A stretch of DNA of 64,000 nucleotides from VYFG01 sp965204165. Its GTDB lineage: Bacteria > Pseudomonadota > Gammaproteobacteria > Arenicellales > Poriferihabitantaceae. The position numbers and the translations under genes are program-made. This document shows, in pieces, positions 25,926 through 34,733 of this stretch. The first letter of the stretch is position 1, and each line of letters starts with the position of its first letter. A model generated the notes under the pieces. That model was not told the DNA's origin, ran no database searches, and was given only the letters and a program-made list of their open reading frames with translations. The DNA lies in NCBI GenBank assembly GCA_965204165.1, contig OZ241969.1:1116001-1180000 (forward strand), written 5' to 3'.

Positions 25926-26010
25926 AAAAATACATTCTATTAAATTGGATAAATAGAAACAATTTTATTCAATTCCGAATTTGAACTGGGTAGAACAAAA
26001 ATATATTCTA
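25926..26010. promoter_or_regulatory. AT-rich divergent control region with direct repeats
   Basis: The 240-bp spacer between the GST and sulfurtransferase genes is strikingly AT-rich compared with its surroundings. It contains a 14-bp direct repeat, AAAAATACATTCTA at 25926-25939 and AAAAATATATTCTA at 25997-26010, 71 bp apart. The second copy is part of an inverted repeat TAGAA-N10-TTCTA at 25991-26010. Another dyad, ATTC-N6-GAAT, lies at 25967-25980. The arrangement suggests a repressor with two operators controlling both genes; the regulator is not identified. Confidence 0.5.
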
Positions 26011-26038
26011 CGGCGCCCGCTCAGCAACCATACCCAGA

Positions 26039-26902
26039 ATGAATCTGCCGCAAACCCGGACGTTCACCGGCCGGACATTCATGCAATCCCCGCCCTTCCC
26101 GGAATTCGTGATCCGTGCGGAGGACCTGCATGCCGGCGTCGACGACCCGTCCGTCCGGGTCATCGACCTTCGTCCCGCGGCCCACGGGGGGGAAGGGTAC
26201 ATCCCCGGGTCGGTGCATCTCGACTATGCACGGTTGGTCCGGGGCCGCGGAACGCTGGAGGGCCTGATGCCGGAACCGGAAGAGATTGCCGAGGTGCTTT
26301 CCTCCCTGGGCATCGAACCCTGGCACCGGGTCGTGGCATACGACGACGAAACCGGCGTGGAGGCGGCCCGCTTCCTGTGGACGCTGGCGGTTGCGGGCCA
26401 CGGGCACTACGCGCTCCTCGACGGGGGATTCGCGGCCTGGGAGGCTGCGGGGCTGCCGGTGGCGGCTTCCGCGATGACACCGCGGCGGTCGCGCTATCCG
26501 GTCGGGCAGTACAACGGGGCGATGGTGGACAAGGCGTACGTCCTTGAGGCGCTGGCACGACCGGAAGTGGCCATCGTGGATACCCGCAACGAGGCGGAAT
26601 TCGCCGGACAGGACGTGCGCGCCAGGCGGGGCGGGCGGATTCCCGGCGCGGTCCACTTCGACTGGATGTCCGCCATCGATCTGTTCGGCAGCGGTGAACT
26701 GCTTCCGCGGGAAACCCTCATGACGAAACTGGCGGACATCGGGGTGTTTCCGGAAGGGGAGGTGATCCTGTACTGCCAGGCCAACCGCCGCTGCGCCCAC
26801 ACCTTCGTGGTGCTGAAATGGCTCGGTTTCGACAGGGTCCGGTCCTACGCGGGCTCCTGGTCGGAATGGGGCAACGCCGACGACACGCCCATCGAGCACT
26901 AG
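26039..26902 (+). CDS. Two-domain rhodanese-type sulfurtransferase
   Basis: The 287-residue protein has two rhodanese domains. The N-terminal one contains VRVIDLRPAAHGGEGYIPGS and lacks a catalytic cysteine. The C-terminal one contains VAIVDTRNEAEFAGQDV and RGGRIPGAVHFDW and ends in the active-site loop ILYCQANRRCAHT, where the first cysteine should carry the persulfide. Domain order and length match thiosulfate and 3-mercaptopyruvate sulfurtransferases. The loop CQANRRC is neither the classical CRKGVT nor CGSGVT, so the donor is uncertain. ATG 26039 or 26081 may be the start. No signal peptide is clear. Confidence 0.9.
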   Translation: MNLPQTRTFTGRTFMQSPPFPEFVIRAEDLHAGVDDPSVRVIDLRPAAHGGEGYIPGSVHLDYARLVRGRGTLEGLMPEPEEIAEVLSSLGIEPWHRVVAYDDETGVEAARFLWTLAVAGHGHYALLDGGFAAWEAAGLPVAASAMTPRRSRYPVGQYNGAMVDKAYVLEALARPEVAIVDTRNEAEFAGQDVRARRGGRIPGAVHFDWMSAIDLFGSGELLPRETLMTKLADIGVFPEGEVILYCQANRRCAHTFVVLKWLGFDRVRSYAGSWSEWGNADDTPIEH

Positions 26903-27059
26903 GCCGGCCCCCGGCCGCGAGGACCGGCTCGCCGTCCGGCTCTCCGGGGGCATGGCGCCGGTCGAGTGAAGGCATGGCCCTGGCCGCCGGCCCCGGCCGG
27001 AATACACGCGGGATTGTCTGTTATTCTCCACATCCCCTGATCCCCGGTATCCCGATTCA

Positions 27060-27974
27060 ATGCCTGCACATCAGCGCCTGGGAGGCGTGATCACGCCGAT
27101 CCTGACACCGTTCAATGACGATCTCGGCCTCGCCCCGGATCTGTACCTGGAGCATGCCCGCTGGCTGCTGGACCAGGGCATCCATTACCTGTCCCCGTTC
27201 GGTACCACGGGCGAGGCCCTCAGCATGGCGCATCGGGAACGTCTTGACGCAGTGGATGCGCTGATCGACGGCGGCATCGACCCGGCCAGGCTGATGCCGG
27301 GCACCGGCCTTTGCAACCTGCCGGAAACCCTGGAACTCACCCGGCACGCGGTGGAACGGGGCTGTGCCGCTGTCATGACCCTGCCGCCCTTCTTCTACAA
27401 GAACGCGGACGACGCAGGGCTCCATGCGTATTTCGACCGCCTGATCCATACCATCGACGATCCCGGCCTGAGGCTCTGTCTCTATCATATTCCCCCCATG
27501 GCCGGTATCGGGTTCTCCCCGGAACTGGCAGGCCGTCTCGCCGCGGAGTTCCCGGACGTGGTGGTTGCCTACAAGGACAGTTCCGGGGACTTCGAAAACA
27601 CCCTGGCCGTCCTGCGGGCGGCGCCCACGCTGTCCGTCTTCCCCGGGGCGGAAACGTATCTCAGGGTTGGCATGGAGGCCGGCGGCGCCGGCTGCATCTC
27701 GGCCACCTGCAATGTCAACCCCGCCGCCATCCGCGAAGTGTACGATCTCATTGCCGGTGACGGGGACGGCGATCTTTCACGGGCCGACGGGGCCATGCGG
27801 CAATTGCGTAGCTGCATCGAGGGATATGCGCCCATCCCGGCGATGAAGGGACTTCTGGCTGAAGGACGCGGCGAGCCGCGCTGGCGCAATGTCCGGCCGC
27901 CGCTCATGGTTTCATCCGCGGACCAGACGGCCGGGTTGCTGGGCGCCCTTGGAGACACCCTGCGGCCTTTGTGA
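27060..27974 (+). CDS. Dihydrodipicolinate synthase/N-acetylneuraminate lyase family protein
   Basis: The 304-residue TIM-barrel enzyme has the family Schiff-base machinery: GTTGEALSM near residue 47, the tyrosine in LCLYHIPPMAGIGF and the lysine in VAYKDSSGDFENTL. Family members condense or cleave pyruvate or related keto acids with aldehydes. There is no lysine-biosynthesis context, so a catabolic aldolase or dehydratase is more likely than DapA itself. It stands between the sulfurtransferase and an ABC importer, with a terminator-like hairpin downstream at 28142. Confidence 0.85.
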   Translation: MPAHQRLGGVITPILTPFNDDLGLAPDLYLEHARWLLDQGIHYLSPFGTTGEALSMAHRERLDAVDALIDGGIDPARLMPGTGLCNLPETLELTRHAVERGCAAVMTLPPFFYKNADDAGLHAYFDRLIHTIDDPGLRLCLYHIPPMAGIGFSPELAGRLAAEFPDVVVAYKDSSGDFENTLAVLRAAPTLSVFPGAETYLRVGMEAGGAGCISATCNVNPAAIREVYDLIAGDGDGDLSRADGAMRQLRSCIEGYAPIPAMKGLLAEGRGEPRWRNVRPPLMVSSADQTAGLLGALGDTLRPL

Positions 27975-28700
27975 GAACGCGGCGGCGTCCCGCCGGGATG
28001 ATTGTCAGAATCTTGTCCGGCGCAACGTGCCGATTCCGGTCAGAAGGATAACGCCCCCGGCAGTGTCCCGAACAGGCACCGGATCCGTGACGGCGAACCC
28101 GTTCCAGCTGCATCGCTGTTGACGGGACCGGTAACAACAGGTGAAGCCGGGACAATGGGGCTTCATCGTTTTGCCTGACCGTCCGCGGACCAGTGTTCGG
28201 TGTCGTTCAGAAATTCATCTGACCGCAATGCTCGAACAGGATACAAAAAATTCCAGAAAGGCTTTGTTTGGAGAGAATTTTCTTGTTTTGTTCCTGATGC
28301 GACATACTATGTCCTGATCCGGTAATGAATATCGGGAACCGTTTCAACACATGGAAAGCCTGCAGTTTCAAAGAGGGATAAGCATCGACATGAATCAATC
28401 ATTTACGGATAGGTAATTGTTGTTTGCCCGTTGGGTATTTACCCTGATCTGCAGCGGGATGGTGGCGTCGGCCGCATCCGTCGGCCGATTTGCCATCAAC
28501 CAGTAAATGATTAATAATGGAACCGCAAAAACACCGTACCTTTCCCGCATCGCCGTTGGCGAAACCCGGCGGCTGGATATGTGTATGACCCTGTATTGCA
28601 ACTGATACTGCCGTAAGGCGGTACGTGTGCAGTTTCCAATTAACCAACCTAATGAACCAACTGCTCATCAAAGCGAAACACAATAGGAGTATCAACTGTT
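27975..28700 (+). other. Long leader region before the first peptide-type ABC operon
   Basis: This 726-bp stretch shows no gene with family features. Its first part contains a GC hairpin terminator (28142-28172). From about 28200 it turns AT-rich and probably holds the promoter of the following operon. A good ribosome site, AGGAG at 28684-28688, precedes the ATG at 28701. Confidence 0.45.
28142..28172 (+). terminator. Rho-independent terminator-like hairpin
   Basis: A 7-bp perfect stem TGAAGCC / GGCTTCA at 28142-28148 and 28159-28165 is followed by TCGTTTT. It lies 167 bp after the DapA-family gene and could end that transcript. Confidence 0.55.
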
Positions 28701-30332
28701 ATGAAAGATAAAGTCACACCAAAATTCAAACCCGGGGAACCAGGGTATTCCGATCTTTCGGCCTACGACAAGGGCCTGGTCGAGAAGGCCGTCAGGGGCG
28801 GACACAGCCGCCGCGACGTGCTGAAGCTGATGGCGGTGACGGGTGTATCCCTGGCCACGGCGCAGAACCTGCTGGCCACGGGCGGCCGGGCCATGGCCAT
28901 GACCCCGAAGAAAGGCGGTTTTATCCGGATGGCCTCGAACCTTCACGGACCGGACGACCAGCTCGACCCGCCGCTGTTCACCTCTACCATCGACTACACC
29001 CGTGGCCGGGCGACCTACAACAGCCTGGTGCAGCACAACGATGATCTGACCACCCGGGGTGACCTGGCGGAGACCGTCGAGCCGAACGCGGATGCGTCCG
29101 AGTGGACCCTCAAGCTGCGCAAGGGCGTGGAGTTCCATGACGGCACGCCGTTCACCGCGGACGACGTGATCTACAGCATGAACCGTCACATGGGCGACGA
29201 CTCCACGTCCGTGATCAAGTCGGTGCTGGCATCAATCCAGGAGTGGAAGAAAGTGGGTTCCCACGAGGTCAAGTGTGTTCTGAACACGCCGAATGCTGAC
29301 CTGCCGACGCTGCTCGGACTGTTCCAGACCAAGATTGTCAAGAACGGAACCACCGGTGACGGCATCGGCACCGGACCCTACAAGATGGATTCATTCGAGC
29401 CCGGCGTGAAGTCGGTGCATTCCCGGAACGAGAACTACTTCCGTGAGGGCGCGTGGCTGGACGGCATGGAGATCACCGCCATCACCGATCCGGTAGCCCG
29501 GGTCAATGCGCTGATTGCGGGCGATGTCCAGATGTCGACAGTGATCGATCCCAAGGCGTTCCGCCAGATCGAGTCTGCCGACGGGGTGACGTTGCTGTCC
29601 ACGCCGGCGGCGCTGCAGGTCGGGATTTGCGTTCTCAAGAACGCGGCACCGGGCGAGAACGACGACTTCGTCAAGGGGATGCAGTACATCCAGGACCGTG
29701 AGCGCATCGTCAAGCGCATTCTCAAGGGCAAGGGGACGGTGGGCAACGACACCCCGATTTCGTCTGCCCACGGACCGGATCACTGCCACGAGCTGCCACA
29801 GCGTGAATTCGATCCGGACAAGGCCAAGCACCATTTCGAGAAGTCCGGCTTCAAGACCGCGGAGCTGTATGTTGCGCCGGTCATGGCCGGGATCGAGGAT
29901 GTCTGCCTGCTGGCCCAGGCCAACTGCGCCAAGATCGGCTTCGACCTGAAGCTGAAGAAGGTGCCCACCGACGGCTACTGGGGCGCGGTCTGGATGCGGG
30001 AACCCCTGAACGTGGTGACCTGGAACATGCGTCCCACCGCCCAGTCCCAGATGGCGATCCAGTTCGGCCCCGGTGCGGCCTGGAACGACACCTACTGGAA
30101 CAATGAGCGGATGGGAGAGCTGCTGCAGGCGGTGCTTTCGCAGACGGACCCCGTCAAGCGTCACGACATGATGTGCGAGATGCAGACGCTGATCCACGAA
30201 GGCAGCGGCATGGTGATCCCGGCATTCTCCAACATCAACGACGGCATCGCCGACAATGTCATGGGCATGCCGAAGGTCCCGCTGGGTCAGCTCGGCGCCT
30301 GTGAATGGCCGGAATTCGTCTGGCTCGCCTGA
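28701..30332 (+). CDS. Peptide/nickel-type ABC transporter substrate-binding protein
   Basis: The 543-residue periplasmic protein belongs to solute-binding family 5 (DppA/OppA type). A twin-arginine motif HSRRDVLKLM at residues 35-44 precedes the hydrophobic core and GGRAMA, so it should be exported folded by Tat after an unusually long 35-residue leader. The mature part has the family features LKLRKGVEFHDGTPFTADDV near residue 142 and later lobes ending in ANCAKIGFDLKLKKVPTDGY. It begins a complete importer with two permeases and a fused ATPase. The ligand is unknown. A strong hairpin separates it from the permease genes. Confidence 0.92.
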   Translation: MKDKVTPKFKPGEPGYSDLSAYDKGLVEKAVRGGHSRRDVLKLMAVTGVSLATAQNLLATGGRAMAMTPKKGGFIRMASNLHGPDDQLDPPLFTSTIDYTRGRATYNSLVQHNDDLTTRGDLAETVEPNADASEWTLKLRKGVEFHDGTPFTADDVIYSMNRHMGDDSTSVIKSVLASIQEWKKVGSHEVKCVLNTPNADLPTLLGLFQTKIVKNGTTGDGIGTGPYKMDSFEPGVKSVHSRNENYFREGAWLDGMEITAITDPVARVNALIAGDVQMSTVIDPKAFRQIESADGVTLLSTPAALQVGICVLKNAAPGENDDFVKGMQYIQDRERIVKRILKGKGTVGNDTPISSAHGPDHCHELPQREFDPDKAKHHFEKSGFKTAELYVAPVMAGIEDVCLLAQANCAKIGFDLKLKKVPTDGYWGAVWMREPLNVVTWNMRPTAQSQMAIQFGPGAAWNDTYWNNERMGELLQAVLSQTDPVKRHDMMCEMQTLIHEGSGMVIPAFSNINDGIADNVMGMPKVPLGQLGACEWPEFVWLA

Positions 30333-30367
30333 TGCATCGGCCGTAGGTCTTCGCAAGGCAAATCGGG

Positions 30368-30404
30368 GAGGCCTGCATTGGATACAGTGCAGGCCTCTTT
30401 GTTT
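30368..30404 (+). terminator. Intra-operon attenuator hairpin
   Basis: A perfect 10-bp stem GAGGCCTGCA / TGCAGGCCTC (30368-30377 and 30388-30397) with a 10-nt loop is followed by TTTGTTT. It lies between the binding-protein and permease genes, 35 bp after the stop. Such a hairpin normally lets the binding protein be made in excess over the membrane parts by partial termination and 3'-end protection. Confidence 0.75.
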
Positions 30405-30448
30405 ATTCATTCAGGACAGGAAAGCCTAAGCTTACGAGGAACAGAACA

Positions 30449-31399
30449 ATGATGATGCAAATGGCTTTGCGCCGGGTCTGGATTGGCATAGCCACCATGT
30501 TCGTGGTCTCGGTGATCGTATTCATCATGACCAGCATACTGCCCGGCGATGTGGCGCAGATCGTGCTGGGCCAGAGTGCGACCCCGGAAACCCTGGCGGT
30601 ACTGCGTAGGGAACTCGGGCTTGACCAGCCGGCCTACGTCCGCTACTTCATGTGGCTGGGCGACATGGCGACCGGCGACCTGGGCACTTCCAAGGCCGGC
30701 GGAGCGGCAATCGCCGATCTGATCGGCGGACGCTTCACGAATACCATGGTGCTTGCTGGACTGGTGGCCCTGATTTCCATCCCGATCTCCATTTTCCTCG
30801 GGCTTTGGGCCGCCATGCATCCCGGCACCTGGCTGGACCGCACGGTCACGTTCGGCACCCTGTCCACGATTTCCGTACCCGAGTTCTTCATCGCCACCCT
30901 GATGGTGCTGATTCTCGCGGTCAACCTGCACTGGCTGCCGTCCACGGCCATGTTGCGCGACAACATGACCTTTCTGGAATTCATGCGGGGCATGGCGATG
31001 CCCATCATCACCCTGGTGATTGTGGTGTCGGCACAGATGATCCGCATGACCCGGGCCGGCATCCTGAACGTGATGAGTTCCCCGTACATCGAAATGGCGA
31101 TCCTCAAGGGGGTACCCAGGGGGAGAATCATCCTGCGCCACGCCTTTTTCAATGCCATCGGACCGATCATCAACGTCATCGCGCTGAACCTGGCCTACCT
31201 CGTCAGCGGCGTGGTGATCGTGGAAACCATTTTTGCCTATCCGGGCCTTGCCAAGCTGATGATCGACGGGGTCCAGACCCGGGATCTGCCCCTGGTTCAG
31301 GCCTGTGCCATGATCTTCTGTGGCACCTACGTGCTCCTGATACTGATTGCGGACATCGGATCCATCGTATCCAACCCGCGTCTTCGTCACCCGAAGTAA
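30449..31399 (+). CDS. ABC transporter permease, DppB type
   Basis: The 316-residue inner-membrane protein has six predicted spans, beginning with RRVWIGIATMFVVSVIVFIM, and the characteristic LPGDVAQIVLGQSATPE and LRRELGLDQP of DppB/OppB permeases. The cytoplasmic coupling loop is MSSPYIEMAILKGVPRGRII followed by LRHAFFNAIGP. It is the first of two permeases and ends 13 bp before the second. It works with the binding protein at 28701 and the ATPase at 32359 to import a peptide-like or similar solute. Confidence 0.93.
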   Translation: MMMQMALRRVWIGIATMFVVSVIVFIMTSILPGDVAQIVLGQSATPETLAVLRRELGLDQPAYVRYFMWLGDMATGDLGTSKAGGAAIADLIGGRFTNTMVLAGLVALISIPISIFLGLWAAMHPGTWLDRTVTFGTLSTISVPEFFIATLMVLILAVNLHWLPSTAMLRDNMTFLEFMRGMAMPIITLVIVVSAQMIRMTRAGILNVMSSPYIEMAILKGVPRGRIILRHAFFNAIGPIINVIALNLAYLVSGVVIVETIFAYPGLAKLMIDGVQTRDLPLVQACAMIFCGTYVLLILIADIGSIVSNPRLRHPK

Positions 31400-31412
31400 G
31401 GAGGAAACCGCA

Positions 31413-32354
31413 ATGAGTGAATCAGAGAACCAAAACGGGAACCAGAACGAAGAAGTCGGGCAGGAAGTCATCGAGCAGCTCGACAAATTCGACGAACTGC
31501 CGGACGCGCCGCCCAAACGGAAGCTCAAGCTATCCTGGATCGGGAAGATTTCCACCGCGATCGTGGTCTTCTGGGTGGTCATCGCGGCCATCGGTCCCTT
31601 CATCGCACCATTCCACGAAATGGACATGGACGGAGACGACAGCTTCCTGGACGCCCACAGCAACGAATACGGCACGTTCTACCTCGGCACGGACTACCTC
31701 GGCCGCGATACGTTCTCCCGGATCATCTGGGGCGCGCGCATGACCATCGGCATTTCCCTGGCCTCCACAATACTGGCCTACCTGATCGGCATCACCCTCG
31801 GCATCGCCGCCGCGGTGAAGGGCGGCTGGGTGGACATGGGCATCAGTCGGGTCAACGATGCCATACTGGCCCTGCCATCGATCATGCTGGGCCTGATCGC
31901 CATCGCGGCGTTCGGGTCGTCGATCCCCATCCTGATCATTATCGCGGGGATCATCTACGCCTCCAGTGTGTTCCGCATCGCCCGGGCCCTTGGCCTGGAC
32001 ATCATGGTGCAGGACTACGTGGAGGCGGCCAAGGTCCGCGGCGAAGGACTGTGGTGGATCATCAAGTCCGAGGTACTGCCGAATGCTGCGATGCCGCTGG
32101 CGACGGACTTCGGCCTTCGCCTCGTGTTTGTGGTGCTGTTCATTTCCAGCCTGAGTTTCCTCGGCCTTGGCGTGCAGCCCCCCCAGGCGGACTGGGGCAG
32201 CATGGTCCGGGAAAACCTCGCCGGGCTGACATACAACTCCTGGGCGGCGGTGTGGCCCGCTTTCGCCATAGCCACGTTCACCATCGCGATCAACCTGATC
32301 GTGGATGACATTTCCGCCAAGTCCGGCGGCAGCCTGGCCAAGAAAATGGTGTAG
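31413..32354 (+). CDS. ABC transporter permease, DppC type
   Basis: The 313-residue permease has a hydrophilic acidic N-terminus (MSESENQNGNQNEE) of about 45 residues, longer than most DppC proteins, then six spans. It shows the family features LGTDYLGRDTFSRIIWGAR and the coupling loop QDYVEAAKVRGEGLWWIIKS followed by EVLPNAAMPLATD. ATG 31413 is preceded by an AAGGAGG ribosome site at 31398-31404. The Asn/Glu-rich leader is unusual, but the rest is ordinary. It partners with the DppB-type permease upstream. Confidence 0.93.
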   Translation: MSESENQNGNQNEEVGQEVIEQLDKFDELPDAPPKRKLKLSWIGKISTAIVVFWVVIAAIGPFIAPFHEMDMDGDDSFLDAHSNEYGTFYLGTDYLGRDTFSRIIWGARMTIGISLASTILAYLIGITLGIAAAVKGGWVDMGISRVNDAILALPSIMLGLIAIAAFGSSIPILIIIAGIIYASSVFRIARALGLDIMVQDYVEAAKVRGEGLWWIIKSEVLPNAAMPLATDFGLRLVFVVLFISSLSFLGLGVQPPQADWGSMVRENLAGLTYNSWAAVWPAFAIATFTIAINLIVDDISAKSGGSLAKKMV

Positions 32355-32358
32355 TCCC

Positions 32359-34260
32359 ATGAGCGATCAGCAACTGGAAAAACTAGTGGAGGTCAAGGAC
32401 CTCCGGATCAGTGCCTACAACGACGAGAAGGAGGAGATCCAGATCGTCAAGGGGGTCACCTTCGACATCTACAAGGGCCAGGTCGTGGCCCTGATCGGCG
32501 AATCGGGTTCCGGCAAGACAACGATCTCCCTGGCTTCCCTGTCCTACACCAAGCCCGGGCTCGAGTTCACGGGCGGCGAGGTGTTGCTGAACGGCGAGGA
32601 TGTCCTCACCGCTCCGCCGATCCGGCAACGCGAGATCCGGGGGGCCAACGTGGCCTACCTGGCGCAAAGTGCTGCGGCCACCTTCAATCCGGCCATTACC
32701 ATCGGTGAACAGGTGACGGAATCCGCGGTTCTCCATGGCATTCTGACCCAGGAGGAAGCCACCAAGCGGGCGACGGAGCTGTACCACGCCCTGGAATTGC
32801 CGAATCCGGACCGGATCGGAATCCGTTATCCCCACCAGGTCTCGGGCGGCCAGCTGCAACGCCTGATGGCGGCCATGGCGCTGTGCGGGAAGCCGGACCT
32901 GATGGTGCTGGACGAACCGACCACCGCCCTCGACGTGACCACCCAGATCGAGGTGCTGAAAGCCTTCAAGAAGGTGATCCGGGAAGAGAATTCCGCCGCG
33001 ATCTACGTCACCCACGATCTCGCCGTGGTCGCCCAGATTGCGGACCATATCGTGGTGCTGTACGGCGGCGAGATCATGGAGCAGGGCAGTGCCGACCAGA
33101 TCATCAACAATCCCACCCACGCCTACACCAGGCGACTGATGGATGCGGTCCGGCCCAAGCCCGTCGCCGGGCTCGGCACCACCGTCGGCGAGGAACATGA
33201 ACGGGAAGTGCCGGCGGTGGCCGTCGACAACATGACCGCCGGCTACGGCGGCATTGTCAATGGCGAACCGGCGATCACCATCCTGCGCGACGTTTCCGTG
33301 GACGTGAAGAACGCCCACGTCGTGGGCGTGATCGGCGAGTCCGGTTGCGGCAAGTCCACATTGGCCCGGGTGATGGCCGGCATCCTGCCCCAGGCCAGAG
33401 GTACGGTGAAGCTGGAAGACCAGGAACTGGAGGGCAGCCTCAACAACCGCAAGCTGGAGGAACTGCAGAAGATCCAGTTCGTGTTCCAGATGGCGGATAC
33501 CGCCCTGAACCCGAAGCAGACCATCAGCCAGATCCTGGGCCGGCCGCTGGAGTTCTATCACGGCCTCAAGGGCAAGGAAAAACACGCCAAGGTGTCGGAG
33601 ATCCTCCAGATGGTGGAATTGCCTCCGGAATTCGCCAGCCGCTATCCCATGGAACTGTCCGGCGGCCAGAAACAGCGGATCAACATGGCGCGGTCACTGG
33701 CCGCCAACCCGGAGGTGCTGCTCTGTGACGAGGTCACGTCCGCACTGGACAGCATCGTCGGCGCCAACGTGATCAAGCTGCTGACCGCGCTCAGGGACAA
33801 GACCGGGGTGTCGTTCGTGTTCATCAGCCATGACCTTTCCACCGTTGCCTCCTTCGCCGACGAGATCGTGGTGCTTTACGCCGGCCGCGTGGTGGAGCAG
33901 GGGCCCACAGATGAGGTCCTGGAGCCGCCGTTCCACCCGTACACCCGGCTGCTCATCAGTTCCGTGCCGGAACTTCGCATCGGCTGGCTGGAAGACACCA
34001 TGCAGAAACGGGAAATGGCTGTCGGCATCGCCAAGGGCGTGGAAATCACGGCGGTTGGCTGCCCGTTCTACAACCGGTGCCCCATGGGGATCGAGGGAAC
34101 CTGCGACCAGCAGAGTCCTCCCATCCGGGAACTGGAAGGAGGTCACCAGATCAGCTGCCACCTGACCATCGAAGATCTGACAGAGGCGGAAAAGCATACC
34201 CAGCAGATTCTCCATGGATACGAGAAGCTGGTGGATGCATCACTGAAACCCCATGGCTGA
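32359..34260 (+). CDS. Fused double ATP-binding subunit of a dipeptide-type ABC importer
   Basis: The 633-residue protein fuses the DppD- and DppF-type ATPases. Domain 1 has Walker A GESGSGKTT, signature VSGGQLQR and Walker B LMVLDEPTTALD; domain 2 has GESGCGKST, LSGGQKQR and VLLCDEVTSALD, with valine where proline is usual. The C-terminal oligopeptide-type extension contains cysteines in VGCPFYNRCPMGIEGTC and one at the end (ISCHLT). The true start is ATG 32359, 4 bp after the permease stop. One polypeptide supplies both ATPase sites for the two permeases. The gene is followed after 21 bp by a DUF3461 gene. Confidence 0.93.
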   Translation: MSDQQLEKLVEVKDLRISAYNDEKEEIQIVKGVTFDIYKGQVVALIGESGSGKTTISLASLSYTKPGLEFTGGEVLLNGEDVLTAPPIRQREIRGANVAYLAQSAAATFNPAITIGEQVTESAVLHGILTQEEATKRATELYHALELPNPDRIGIRYPHQVSGGQLQRLMAAMALCGKPDLMVLDEPTTALDVTTQIEVLKAFKKVIREENSAAIYVTHDLAVVAQIADHIVVLYGGEIMEQGSADQIINNPTHAYTRRLMDAVRPKPVAGLGTTVGEEHEREVPAVAVDNMTAGYGGIVNGEPAITILRDVSVDVKNAHVVGVIGESGCGKSTLARVMAGILPQARGTVKLEDQELEGSLNNRKLEELQKIQFVFQMADTALNPKQTISQILGRPLEFYHGLKGKEKHAKVSEILQMVELPPEFASRYPMELSGGQKQRINMARSLAANPEVLLCDEVTSALDSIVGANVIKLLTALRDKTGVSFVFISHDLSTVASFADEIVVLYAGRVVEQGPTDEVLEPPFHPYTRLLISSVPELRIGWLEDTMQKREMAVGIAKGVEITAVGCPFYNRCPMGIEGTCDQQSPPIRELEGGHQISCHLTIEDLTEAEKHTQQILHGYEKLVDASLKPHG

Positions 34261-34281
34261 CGGCCTGTAGCGGAGACGACA

Positions 34282-34665
34282 ATGAGCAAACACGAAGCGC
34301 TGACCAGGATGGGGGTTCAGAACCCTGACGAAATCGCCCGTTACGAGCTGTATTCCGTGGACCACACGGACATACTCCGCATCATCTACGACCGGCAGAA
34401 GGGATCCTTTCTGCCGGTCACCCGGAAGTACCGGTTTCCGCAGCTGAAGAAATCCACCCTGGTGGACAGCGGAACCAGGGAAACCCGGGTTCTGTTCGAG
34501 AGTTCCGCGGAACTGCGTGCTGCGGTGGCGGAACTGGACGGCCTGATGAAACAGAGAAAGGCCACCTCGGTGGGAAAGGAGGCCCTGGTCAGCGAGGTGC
34601 GCCTCCTGGAAGAGGAGGTTGCGGCGCGGATCAACCACATCAAGTCCCTGCTCGACCAGTTGTAG
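34282..34665 (+). CDS. DUF3461 family protein
   Basis: A 127-residue cytosolic protein of unknown function. The start, MSKHEALTRMGVQNPDEIAR followed by YELYSVDHTDILRI, matches the DUF3461 family (short acidic-basic proteins with a MGxxNPEEIxRY opening), and the remainder is helical with a probable coiled coil at residues 75-120. As far as I know the family is found mainly in gammaproteobacteria, which supports that assignment for the organism. It is only 21 bp behind the ABC ATPase and probably on the same transcript, although nothing known links it to transport. Confidence 0.75.
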   Translation: MSKHEALTRMGVQNPDEIARYELYSVDHTDILRIIYDRQKGSFLPVTRKYRFPQLKKSTLVDSGTRETRVLFESSAELRAAVAELDGLMKQRKATSVGKEALVSEVRLLEEEVAARINHIKSLLDQL

Positions 34666-34733
34666 GACGGGCCGGACTTCCCGGCCGCCCTCATCACGCA
34701 CAGAGGCGCCCGGCGCGGCGCATGGGCCCGGCT

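Noticed and set aside
30407..31675. A 422-codon minus-strand frame over the DppB-type permease
   Set aside because: Composition-driven antisense frame, polar and repetitive, opposite a well-supported permease.
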